This document shows, piece by piece, positions 19,652-28,676 of a stretch of DNA of 64,000 bases. The stretch is from Lachnospiraceae bacterium (lineage in GTDB: Bacteria; Bacillota; Clostridia; Lachnospirales; Lachnospiraceae), in NCBI GenBank assembly GCA_021771695.1, contig JAETON010000006.1, forward strand, positions 52,245 through 116,244. The letters are read 5' to 3'. A model generated the notes under the pieces. It did not search any database. It saw only the letters and a program-made list of their open reading frames with translations, and was not told where the DNA came from. Within the stretch, counting starts at the first letter, position 1. Each line of letters starts with the position of its first letter. Made by a program: the position numbers and the translations under genes.

Positions 19652-21508
19652 TCACTTGTCTGTGTGTTCTGTCTTTAGTTTCGCAACTGAACGCTCTGTA
19701 TTTTTTGTTGTATGATTGCGATTCTCCGTTTTTCTTTCTTCTTTTGTTTCTGTCGTTGTGTCGTTGTTAATATGTGTCATTTTCCGGTCACGTTGTCCGG
19801 TTGTTGCTACTCCTTTCTTCTTTTCTGTCTGTTGCTTGTTTCTATCTAAATTCGTGCGTTTCTCATCTTTCTTATCTGTCTTTTTCGTATTGTCGATTGG
19901 TTTCTTGCCTTTCTCATCCATTGGTTTTTTCTTATCCATGGCTTTTTTATTCGTAGATGTTTTATCCGGTTTCTTTTTGTTTTTCTTATCGTTTGGATTT
20001 TCCATCTTTTGTGAGTTGGCTCTTTCCTTAATTCCATTCTTGTTGTTTTGATTGGCTGTATTCTTGCCTGTGGCTTGCTTTCGTTTACTGCTATCGTCCG
20101 TTGATTTCTGCCCTATTTTCTTTCCTAATAAAAAGGTACCGACTGTTCTTGCAGTTCTCTTTGCTCTGCGTCCGGCTTTTCGCATAACCGTTTTACCAGA
20201 TGTTCCACTTTGTTTTAATCCAATCAAGCCTAGTATTTTTTCGTGATTCATACCAATACCGGCAAAAGTGACAATCTGTAAAAACATCACCATAAAGAAC
20301 GGATAATTGCCCGATATGCTATAAAACATGGTGGAAATAGTAAATGCAATACACATAACCAAAGTATATCCGGCTCGCACCATTAACGTATTAAATAGTG
20401 CTAATACATACTTTTGTACATTTCCACCAAACGTCGGTAACATGGCAAGTACACAAACAAACGGTGCAAATATCGCCATTCCTACAAATAAAATCTGACT
20501 GAATATCATAAGTCCGCATAAATATAAGACAAAGGCTGATATTCCAATGTTAAATAGGAATAAAAAAAGCACCATACCTAATCGTGGTGCAACTTTTGTT
20601 ACTGTTAAGTTTTTGTTTTCTTCGTCCTCTATCTCCTTTTCAACAGCATCTTGTCTTGTTTCTCCGTCATCATCATCCGGTGATACACTCTCTAATGCTT
20701 TTACCCGGTCATTGCCGATTTTGTTTACACTCGTATTACCAAACTGCATTAATAACCACGGTTGCCGGACTTGGATAGAAAATAATTGTTCCCTCATGGC
20801 TACTGCTCCATCTGTCGTACTATCGGAATCCGGTGCAATCAGAGATGTTCCGGCATTTAAAACTGACGTTGCTACATCGGAACTAAAACTATTGATTTTC
20901 TTGATATAGTCCGGTGCATATGCAATGAATGATACAGATACAATGAAGATTAAAATAAAAGATAACACGGAGTTCATTGCTTTTGTTGTTTCTCTCTTTA
21001 ATAAGCCTACATATAAGACATAAACTCCTAAGACTAAAACAAACATAAGCAGGAAGCCACCAATTAAGCCACTTTTGGAAACTCCACCACTCTTTGTAAC
21101 ACCTGCTAACGTCTGGATGCTTTTACCGACTGTACTACTTAAATCGGAAACAAAATCTAAATTAAAGGCTTCTTGTACTACATAACCGGTAGCATTGCTA
21201 ATGTTTCTTGATATGTACCAAATAGCGTCGGTTAGCATATAAACCGCATACATGGCCCCATCTCCAATACCATCTGTCCAATTCCAAGGCAACCAATCCC
21301 AACTCGTATCCACGTAAAAATCTAATTGATAATTGTCTAACGGATATTTGGAGAATAAATGTTTGTTGTCTATCTTCGTATCAACAAAGGTGGAAGCAAA
21401 CACTGTATTGTTTAAGGTACATAACAAAAGGAAAAATATAAGCACGGATAGCAGAATACAAAAGATAATCTTATATGGCTTTTCTGCTTTTCTTTCTTTC
21501 ATAAGCAC
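19652..21508 (-). CDS. VirB6/TrbL-like conjugal transfer membrane protein (Tn916 Orf15-like)
   Basis: Multi-pass region followed by a Lys/Asn/Thr-rich tail; conserved position. Confidence 0.82.
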   Translation of the reverse strand: MLMKERKAEKPYKIIFCILLSVLIFFLLLCTLNNTVFASTFVDTKIDNKHLFSKYPLDNYQLDFYVDTSWDWLPWNWTDGIGDGAMYAVYMLTDAIWYISRNISNATGYVVQEAFNLDFVSDLSSTVGKSIQTLAGVTKSGGVSKSGLIGGFLLMFVLVLGVYVLYVGLLKRETTKAMNSVLSFILIFIVSVSFIAYAPDYIKKINSFSSDVATSVLNAGTSLIAPDSDSTTDGAVAMREQLFSIQVRQPWLLMQFGNTSVNKIGNDRVKALESVSPDDDDGETRQDAVEKEIEDEENKNLTVTKVAPRLGMVLFLFLFNIGISAFVLYLCGLMIFSQILFVGMAIFAPFVCVLAMLPTFGGNVQKYVLALFNTLMVRAGYTLVMCIAFTISTMFYSISGNYPFFMVMFLQIVTFAGIGMNHEKILGLIGLKQSGTSGKTVMRKAGRRAKRTARTVGTFLLGKKIGQKSTDDSSKRKQATGKNTANQNNKNGIKERANSQKMENPNDKKNKKKPDKTSTNKKAMDKKKPMDEKGKKPIDNTKKTDKKDEKRTNLDRNKQQTEKKKGVATTGQRDRKMTHINNDTTTETKEERKTENRNHTTKNTERSVAKLKTEHTDK

Positions 21509-21514
21509 TCCTTT

Positions 21515-23980
21515 CTATATAACCTCTGTTTTGTTAATTTCTTCTATTGCTACCGGTGGTCTTGTATCAAAGGCTCTGAATAATTCTTCAAATACTATAT
21601 CAACCTTAATGACACCTACTCGACCATATATATCACAAAAAAGGCATTCTCCGTTTTCTAGGTTCATCAAACGCTTTTGATTTTGCTCATCTTCTTCATC
21701 TACTCCAAAGAATTGAAGCGTTTTCTTGATTTCTTCTATATCTGTCGAACGGAACGCAAACTTCATACCGATATTGTTTTTCATCTTTTCGTCACCAACA
21801 TCGTCTGTGTTTTGCGTTACAAAATAAACTCCTGCCTGCATGCTTCGTCCGGTTCGTACCAATTTCTTTGATAATGCTTTTCCCTGTGCTACATTTAGAA
21901 ATGCCCACGCTTCATCTAAATTGACTATCTTATATAATTCTCTGTTTTTATAAATAAAGTCTAATGAATAGGTACTTAAAACAATCATAATGGCTACTGA
22001 TAACATTTCCATGGTAGTGTAATCTTCCATAGTGGTTCCCTCATCCGGCAGTACCAAGTCAGCAACCTGTACGATATTATATAAGTTGTCTACATGAATT
22101 GCATTTTCCGTCGTACCATCTCCAAAGAGTAAAGACGCAAAATCATAATCTGTAAAGGATTCAATGTGACTTGCAATTCCATTGGCTGTTACAGAACCAT
22201 CTCTTTTTAATTCTTCAATGACTAACAACAATCCTCTTTTCTTACCTTGCGTAACAGAACGAATCGCTTTTCTTAATGTCGGAAATTTTTCCGAATCATG
22301 TACTGTGATACCTGTTAGGAATGTTAAAATATCTAACGCTAAACTTTCAGCGTCTTTTTCATTTTCCATAATCGCATATGGGTCTAACAACCCACGGTTC
22401 CTTTCTTCGCTCGTAAGATTTACAATATTAATCTTGTCTGCTATCATTCCTAAATGCTCACCCCAATTGCCACGCTCACTTTTTGGGTCAAGTGTAATTC
22501 CTTTTGCACCATATAAAATACTGTAAAAGAAAATAAGGTTATCACAAACAGATTTTCCACCACCTAACGCTCCGACAAATGCCATTGCCAGAGCATTGGT
22601 TACAGAACCTTGTACTCCTTGTGCCGCCAAAGATGGATTGATATAAACTGACTTTCCTGTATCAACATTGTGTCCTAAGTAAAATCCACTTGTTTCTCCT
22701 AACTGCTGTGTGGCTCCAAATCCTAAGCAAGATAAAAAATCGGCTTTTACATACTGTACATAATCATTAATGTATCGTTTACTTGCAGGATAAAACTCGC
22801 CATGCAAACCTATCATATCACCGAATGGTCGTACCATTTTAATTTTCATATCATCATAAAAGTTTCTTACCTCATCCACTCGACGCTTTAATTGCTCTAC
22901 ACTGTCAGCAGGAACTCGAACCACGTATGATAACTTGTACATATTTTCTCTTGAACGTGATAGTTCTGCTTCTAGGTCGTTTACATCTTCTAAGGCAGTT
23001 TGTACTTGGTCGCTTGTTTCATTTCCACTCTCATATGCATGGTTATCTAAGTCCTTTAACTCCTTTTTCTTATTCCTTACCGTCGTTAAAGATTTCTTGT
23101 TTGGTAAGATTTCAACATTCATACTCGTATCTATCGGAAAATCAAAATACTGCTGTTGATAATAGAAAATTTCATCACTTGGAAATGCAAGGTCACTAAC
23201 AATTGTTTCTATTGTAAGATATGATACATACTGTTTGGACGTTTCACCGGTAATCTCTAAATATCGTTGTTTCTCTTTGATTTGATAACGGTGTGGTTTG
23301 ATTAGGTCATATTTCTTTAATAAAACCTTGTCACCCTGTTTTTGCTCCGGTAAATAGAACTTGTAATCCTCATAAGCAACTCCGGTCATACCGTTTATAT
23401 GCTCAATCAAATATCCAAAATCATCTTTTCCTAACCGACGCATGGCAAAACGTTTGTTGATTTTTCCATATAGTAGTTTTTCTAACTTTGTATACATATT
23501 TAATTCATCTTCACTCATGGTTACAAAGTCACCCATCAACTCATGATTGACTTCTCCGATAAAATCCCGAAGCGTCATTTTGATTTTTTTCTTGATAGTA
23601 TCAAAACTTAATTCATCTTCCATTGGAATCAATTTAAAACCAATAAAAAAACGATAATCTAACTCATTTTCTCCAACTTCCTCAATCAACCATTCTGTCT
23701 GTTTATCAATCATGTCATAAGCAACTTCTTTTAAATCACCTTTGACGTGCTTTTTGCAGGCTTCCTGCGTGGCTTTTACACTTCTCTCTGTTGCTATCTC
23801 TAATGCATGGAGTTTCCCATCATCAATCTGTGCAACTAACTGTCTAAAATTTTCCGCTACGTTCTTTTTCTGTTCTTCCGATAAAAACGAATAGTTATAT
23901 GGTTTCATCTCGTAATAGGCAAAACATTCTCCATCACGATTAAAGACCAAGTTGTTGTTAATATATTTAATCGGATACAT
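21515..23980 (-). CDS. VirB4-like conjugation ATPase (Tn916 Orf16-like)
   Basis: AFVGALGGGKSVCDNLIFF Walker A; IVNLDEAWAFL Walker B. Confidence 0.92.
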   Translation of the reverse strand: MYPIKYINNNLVFNRDGECFAYYEMKPYNYSFLSEEQKKNVAENFRQLVAQIDDGKLHALEIATERSVKATQEACKKHVKGDLKEVAYDMIDKQTEWLIEEVGENELDYRFFIGFKLIPMEDELSFDTIKKKIKMTLRDFIGEVNHELMGDFVTMSEDELNMYTKLEKLLYGKINKRFAMRRLGKDDFGYLIEHINGMTGVAYEDYKFYLPEQKQGDKVLLKKYDLIKPHRYQIKEKQRYLEITGETSKQYVSYLTIETIVSDLAFPSDEIFYYQQQYFDFPIDTSMNVEILPNKKSLTTVRNKKKELKDLDNHAYESGNETSDQVQTALEDVNDLEAELSRSRENMYKLSYVVRVPADSVEQLKRRVDEVRNFYDDMKIKMVRPFGDMIGLHGEFYPASKRYINDYVQYVKADFLSCLGFGATQQLGETSGFYLGHNVDTGKSVYINPSLAAQGVQGSVTNALAMAFVGALGGGKSVCDNLIFFYSILYGAKGITLDPKSERGNWGEHLGMIADKINIVNLTSEERNRGLLDPYAIMENEKDAESLALDILTFLTGITVHDSEKFPTLRKAIRSVTQGKKRGLLLVIEELKRDGSVTANGIASHIESFTDYDFASLLFGDGTTENAIHVDNLYNIVQVADLVLPDEGTTMEDYTTMEMLSVAIMIVLSTYSLDFIYKNRELYKIVNLDEAWAFLNVAQGKALSKKLVRTGRSMQAGVYFVTQNTDDVGDEKMKNNIGMKFAFRSTDIEEIKKTLQFFGVDEEDEQNQKRLMNLENGECLFCDIYGRVGVIKVDIVFEELFRAFDTRPPVAIEEINKTEVI

Positions 23981-24347
23981 TCTCTAACCCCCTTACATAT
24001 GTTATTTGCCCTGTTTCTTCCTGTTCCTTTAATTCTACCTTTTTATCTGCATACGTGACTTTTGCACGAAACAAATATAAAACCACGGAACGAATAAAAT
24101 TTAATGGTCGTTTCCCATCAAATGTTTTTTGGCTTAATCCCCATGCAACTCCAATCGGAATCGCACCATAACGGATAAAGACATTTCCTAATAACCATAC
24201 ATTCGGCACAAACATCATTACAAATAAGGTAAGTAAAAATACCGCTATCTGTTGAAATGTAACCGGAAATGGCAAATGAAAGTCATTGATGGCATATATC
24301 ATTTTTTCCACCGACCATATCGACGTATAACTCTTTGCTTTCTCCAT
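23967..24347 (-). CDS. TcpE-family conjugal transfer membrane protein (Tn916 Orf17-like)
   Basis: 126 aa, two TM segments, conserved position. Confidence 0.85.
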   Translation of the reverse strand: MEKAKSYTSIWSVEKMIYAINDFHLPFPVTFQQIAVFLLTLFVMMFVPNVWLLGNVFIRYGAIPIGVAWGLSQKTFDGKRPLNFIRSVVLYLFRAKVTYADKKVELKEQEETGQITYVRGLENVSD

Positions 24348-24361
24348 AATTGCTCCTTTCT

Positions 24362-25072
24362 CTACTTGACCTCGATTGCATGAACAAAGGTACGATAATT
24401 ATCCGCTTCATAACTGCACGTAACAAAGGTATAAATCCTGTTCGCTTCCTTTATCTGTTCATTCGTTGCTTTTGTCTTAATTTCACTGCGACTTAATATA
24501 TCTTCTTTATAAGCCAATAATGTATTTTCTTTATCAAATGTTATCGGTATCTTACATTTGGCACTTCTCGCATACGCTGATATCACTTGTAAATGTATTG
24601 TTTTTGTTGGTGTATAAATCACAATTTTATCATGCTTCTTTATAAAACTTTGTTCCCGAAACTTTAATAAATCAGCAAACATTGTGCCATTTCTCATGTG
24701 ATGTCCGTATATCACATTGTTATCAGATAAAAACTCATTGTTTCCTTTTGCGTCTAAAAAAATACTGCCCGACGCATTGTACGTTCCTTTGAATGTTTTG
24801 TGCAAATATTCACTGTTGTTTTTTCCCTGCACAATCGGATAGTCAATGTCGGTTCCTTTCGCATAGACCCATCCAACCGTATCTTTATTAATGCTTAATA
24901 ATTTCTGCCAATTTATCTGTCGTTTCCCTCGTATCTCTTTTGCTAATGCAGTGTACTCATCTTTTGCTTCTTTTTTTTCTAAAAAGTCAGACACAATCCG
25001 ATACCCACAATAGAGAAAAATAATAATACAAAGAAATAACATCATGTTTGGCAAAATGTTTTTTCGCTTCAT
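24362..25072 (-). CDS. srtB: Class B sortase
   Basis: IDYPIVQGKNNSEYLHKTF, NVIYGHHMRNGTMFADL, TFVTCSYEADNYRTFVHA (catalytic His, Cys, Arg). Confidence 0.92.
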   Translation of the reverse strand: MKRKNILPNMMLFLCIIIFLYCGYRIVSDFLEKKEAKDEYTALAKEIRGKRQINWQKLLSINKDTVGWVYAKGTDIDYPIVQGKNNSEYLHKTFKGTYNASGSIFLDAKGNNEFLSDNNVIYGHHMRNGTMFADLLKFREQSFIKKHDKIVIYTPTKTIHLQVISAYARSAKCKIPITFDKENTLLAYKEDILSRSEIKTKATNEQIKEANRIYTFVTCSYEADNYRTFVHAIEVK

Positions 25073-25151
25073 AAGTTATCCCTGCTTTCTTTCCTGCAAT
25101 TCAAAGCAAAGGAAAAGATAGATAATATCTTCCCCTTTGCTTCTTACTTTT

Positions 25152-25685
25152 TTATAATAGTACTTCCAAAATTGCTCCCGACGTTATAATAAATTCTCTC
25201 TCTAGCTCCTCATCTCTTGCCATGTCAGAAAAATCTATATATTTAATTAAACTATCCGATACTTCACCCCAGAAACCATTTTGTACTTCTTGATAAAGCA
25301 ATCCTTCCACATCACTGACACCGGTATGAATGATAATTTCATCTTTACTTTCAATTACTTCTTCCATAGAACCATAAATATCTAATAATTCTCCAAGCGC
25401 ATCTTCCAATTCTGTACCGGCAATGTTATCTTGATATGCTTTATACATTCGATTCAACTTATAAATAGATTCATACTCCGAAATCTCAAACGGTAATTCA
25501 TAATCATAGATTGCAATTTCTTCCTCATTTTCACCCATGTTTAAACGCTCCCGAATCGTTTCCATTGTAACCGGAAGATTAAACCAATCTCCTGTTGATA
25601 ATCCATTGTTGTATTTTGCTAATGATACAACATAAATACTCCATTCCATCTTGTCACCTGTTCCTTTCCAATAAAAAAAAAGCAC
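25152..25685 (-). CDS. ardA: Antirestriction protein ArdA (Tn916 Orf18-like)
   Basis: IYVVSLAKYNNGLSTGDWFNLP...; EEIAIYDYELPFEISEYESIYKLN. Confidence 0.9.
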   Translation of the reverse strand: MLFFYWKGTGDKMEWSIYVVSLAKYNNGLSTGDWFNLPVTMETIRERLNMGENEEEIAIYDYELPFEISEYESIYKLNRMYKAYQDNIAGTELEDALGELLDIYGSMEEVIESKDEIIIHTGVSDVEGLLYQEVQNGFWGEVSDSLIKYIDFSDMARDEELEREFIITSGAILEVLL

Positions 25686-25778
25686 TTAGGCTTCCTAACA
25701 TTTACGCCCCATTTTCAAACATTCGCTGATCTACTAACGTAGGTAACTCATGTTTTCCCATGTTCGCTTGATTTTCTT

Positions 25779-25997
25779 TTACTTAATAAATTTGTTTCCA
25801 AGATTCAATAATACATCTTTTACTCCGGATGGATTGAAAACAAAAATTACAACAATCAATGCAATCACTAACATTGATACTAACTTTGTAAACTCTCGTT
25901 TAAATCCTAAATACAACCCCATAACAATAATTGCTACATAAACTAATGGCTGTGCATTCGTTGAAAACCATGTATATAAGTTATTTCCAAAATTCAT
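25779..25997 (-). CDS. Small membrane protein (Tn916 Orf19-like)
   Basis: 72 aa, two TM helices, between ardA and rep. Confidence 0.75.
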   Translation of the reverse strand: MNFGNNLYTWFSTNAQPLVYVAIIVMGLYLGFKREFTKLVSMLVIALIVVIFVFNPSGVKDVLLNLGNKFIK

Positions 25998-26014
25998 CTT
26001 ACTTTCTCACTTTC

Positions 26015-27208
26015 TTATTCTGTTATTATGTTTTGATTGGCTACTTCTGTCTGTTGTTCTAATAGTTTCTTTTGCTTATCTGTTAACTTTGCATTGTTAA
26101 TTATTTCTTCTATCTCGTCTACTCCGTGAATTTCATCTAAAGTTAATAGTAACTTTAAAGATGGTGCTACCTGTCTTGCTATCCAATTCTTTGTCTTTTC
26201 TAAGGTGTAAGGCTCCGGCTTCATGGTTAACCTAATGTCGGTTCCCTCATCCCCAATAAACATTTTCCATATTTCATTGGTTTTCCAATTCCTGCGGTCA
26301 ACATCTTCCTGCCAGTCAGCAAATCGAATATAACGATTGATGATGGAAAAGGCTGTTTGAAATGGATTACGGTAACATAAAATATCATTGATGGCTAAAT
26401 ATGCCCTGTCATTCTTTAATCGAATTTCAAAACGATTTTTTACATCTGATTCTTTCACATCTAAACCACGCTTAATATACTGTTCCATGTCTTTTTCATA
26501 AATACAAAAGTAAATGTCACTTTGCAAGGAACCAATATATAACGTGTTTCCCATGCCGATTTTTTCATCACGCTTCTTCAATTCTCCACTGGCATAATAA
26601 CGAAAAGCACGAAACATTGAAATACACTCTCCTGCTTCACATTTGCTCGCTAAAAATGGAATGTCAAGTAATCCGGCACGGTCATTGATTGCAATGTCAA
26701 TTCGTTTAAAGACTGCATTTTCATGGTCTAATATCGGTTTAAAAAAATCATACCAACTTCTATCCTGTGCAAGTAGACAAGATTCAAACTGCCTGCAACC
26801 TTTTCCCTTTAATTCTAAGAGAACTCCTTTTTCAAGGTCTAACGTATCTGCCATTACAACTATATCTCCAAGTATATATTGTTCAGAATAACCATAAAAA
26901 GCGTGTTCCTCATGTATCATGTACTTTGGATTTATTTTTAAAATGTCTCGTAAAATGTGTTCCACATCATCTGTTGGAAAACGGATTCTTACGTAATCGA
27001 AAATGATTTCTAGTGGTGCATTGGGATTTAATCGTTCTAATGCAGTTTCAATTTTATTTAGCATACGGTCACCTGCTTTTCTTTTACCGGATAAAATTTT
27101 ACCTAAGTTTTTATAACTAACACCGGTCACTGCCTGTAATTGTCGGTAAGTAACAGCATACATTTCTTTTTTATCTGCTAATTGTTTGATTTTTGTTTCA
27201 TAATCCAA
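26015..27208 (-). CDS. Replication initiation factor / MobT-type relaxase (Tn916 Orf20-like) with N-terminal HTH
   Basis: TYRQLQAVTGVSYKNLGKILSGK HTH; FDYVRIRFPTDD...; RIDIAINDRAGLLDI. Confidence 0.88.
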   Translation of the reverse strand: MDYETKIKQLADKKEMYAVTYRQLQAVTGVSYKNLGKILSGKRKAGDRMLNKIETALERLNPNAPLEIIFDYVRIRFPTDDVEHILRDILKINPKYMIHEEHAFYGYSEQYILGDIVVMADTLDLEKGVLLELKGKGCRQFESCLLAQDRSWYDFFKPILDHENAVFKRIDIAINDRAGLLDIPFLASKCEAGECISMFRAFRYYASGELKKRDEKIGMGNTLYIGSLQSDIYFCIYEKDMEQYIKRGLDVKESDVKNRFEIRLKNDRAYLAINDILCYRNPFQTAFSIINRYIRFADWQEDVDRRNWKTNEIWKMFIGDEGTDIRLTMKPEPYTLEKTKNWIARQVAPSLKLLLTLDEIHGVDEIEEIINNAKLTDKQKKLLEQQTEVANQNIITE

Positions 27209-27299
27209 ATGATTGTCTACTCCCTTCTTCTTTTTGTTTCCATTTTTTAGTATTTGTCGTCATTTTTAGCCATTTGACGATAAGAAAAAATGCTTTAAA

Positions 27300-27465
27300 A
27301 ATAATCTCTAACCCCCATGTTTGCAAGGTTTTTTGGCTTCGGATACAGTCGAAGTATACCCCCCTGTTAGATAAAGGGGGTTAATTGCGTGGGGCTATCG
27401 CCCCACGCAAGACACAAGGCGGTTGTCGTGGCTTCCACTCCGTACGCCACTAACCGCCCTTGTCT
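27300..27465. promoter_or_regulatory. Probable origin of transfer (oriT)/origin region
   Basis: Non-coding; three successive inverted repeats (CCCCCC-tgttagataaa-GGGGG; GCGTGGGG-ctatcg-CCCCACGC; ACAAGGCGGTT...AACCGCCcTTGT), next to the relaxase gene as in Tn916. Confidence 0.65.
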
Positions 27466-27492
27466 TTCTTGCTATTACGCAATACTCCCACT

Positions 27493-27753
27493 TTAACTCA
27501 TGCCTACATACTCTGTTACCGCTTCCCCATCTTCCAAAGATGTATAGAAATTAAACTTTACCGCTTCTCGTTCCCTCGTTTGCTCCACATCTAAAAAAAC
27601 TGCAAAACGCTCATTACCCTCTATTAAATCACAAATCGATTGTAACTTACTATCTGCCTGCGACCTCATTTCCTCATTCGCTGTTTCCTCATAATCCTTT
27701 ACATAATCATCATAACCTGTGATTTTTGTAATATCTTTTATCACTTGTGCCAT
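27493..27753 (-). CDS. Small acidic protein, paralogue 1 of a tandem family (MAQVIKDITKITGYDDYVKDYEE...)
   Basis: YDDYVKDY / ADSKLQS signature; RBS GGAGC upstream of ATG at 27753. Track start 27798 is probably over-extended. Confidence 0.7.
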   Translation of the reverse strand: MAQVIKDITKITGYDDYVKDYEETANEEMRSQADSKLQSICDLIEGNERFAVFLDVEQTREREAVKFNFYTSLEDGEAVTEYVGMS

Positions 27754-27767
27754 AATTGCTCCTTTCC

Positions 27768-28058
27768 TTAGCAAAAACCGATATATCTTATCATGCATAC
27801 TCCATCTTCCATACTGCGATAAAATACAAAAGTTAAATTAAACCCTTTTAATTCGGCTTTCTTTTCATCCCTAATTTCTTCACTACTTATAAATATGTCA
27901 AAATCTCTGTCACCCTCTAATCCATTCACTGCACTTTGCAATCGCACATCAGCTAAACGATGAAGTTTTGGAATGACATAAGATTGATAATCTTTTATGT
28001 ATTCATCATAATCGCTTACCTTTGTAATATCATACTCCAATACAATCATACCTTTCAC
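27768..28058 (-). CDS. Small acidic protein, paralogue 2 of the tandem family
   Basis: YDEYIKDY / ADVRLQS signature. Confidence 0.7.
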   Translation of the reverse strand: MKGMIVLEYDITKVSDYDEYIKDYQSYVIPKLHRLADVRLQSAVNGLEGDRDFDIFISSEEIRDEKKAELKGFNLTFVFYRSMEDGVCMIRYIGFC

Positions 28059-28109
28059 TTTGTGTAGGTGTATTCTGTAACATATTGATAGTATTTCTCA
28101 ACACATTCA

Positions 28110-28388
28110 TCAAATACAACCAAGATAATCTATCACCTGCTTTCCATCATCTGTTTTGTGAGCATGAAATAGAAAAACTAAATCTTCTACTTCATCAGAA
28201 ACTAAATTTTCTAATCCCATATATACATTAAAATATCGACTGTCTACTTCTTCTAATTCACGTGGTATTCTTTCTAACCACGGTTGCAACTTTGTATCTG
28301 CATAAGAATGATACTCTTTTCGTACACGCTCTTTAAAATCTTTTACATAATCATCATAATATTGCACGTCACTTATTTCTAATATCAT
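28110..28388 (-). CDS. Small acidic protein, paralogue 3 of the tandem family
   Basis: YDDYVKDF / ADTKLQP signature. Confidence 0.7.
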   Translation of the reverse strand: MILEISDVQYYDDYVKDFKERVRKEYHSYADTKLQPWLERIPRELEEVDSRYFNVYMGLENLVSDEVEDLVFLFHAHKTDDGKQVIDYLGCI

Positions 28389-28402
28389 AACTACCTGCCT
28401 TT

Positions 28403-28676
28403 CTAACCATATGAATAATAACGGATTCTCTGTTTACCATCTATATCTCCTGCAACAAAATAAAAATCAATTCCACTAAATCCATAATAAGCACGAAATT
28501 CACTCTTTATTTCCTTATTTTCTACCAGAACATGAAATGCTTCGCTCCTATCATCTAAGGATTCTAATTTTGACTGTAACTTACTATCGGTTAAATGATG
28601 ATACTTTGGCATTACCATTTTTTTTAAAATCTCTTATATATTCCTCATAAAACATAACATCTTCTACGCTATACAT
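28403..28676 (-). pseudogene. Paralogue 4 of the tandem family, split by a +1 frameshift at an A8 tract (possible slippage gene)
   Basis: Frame 1 from ATG 28676: MYSVEDVMFYEEYIRDFKK; frame 2 from 28618: MVMPKYHHLTDSKLQS...; together they align end to end with paralogue 3. Confidence 0.65.

Noticed and set aside
19716-20051. Plus-strand 111-aa hydrophobic ORF and neighbouring plus-strand ORFs (19774-19956, 20052-20246)
   Set aside because: Antisense to the Lys/Asn-rich tail of the VirB6-like gene; the hydrophobicity comes from complementing K/N-rich codons.
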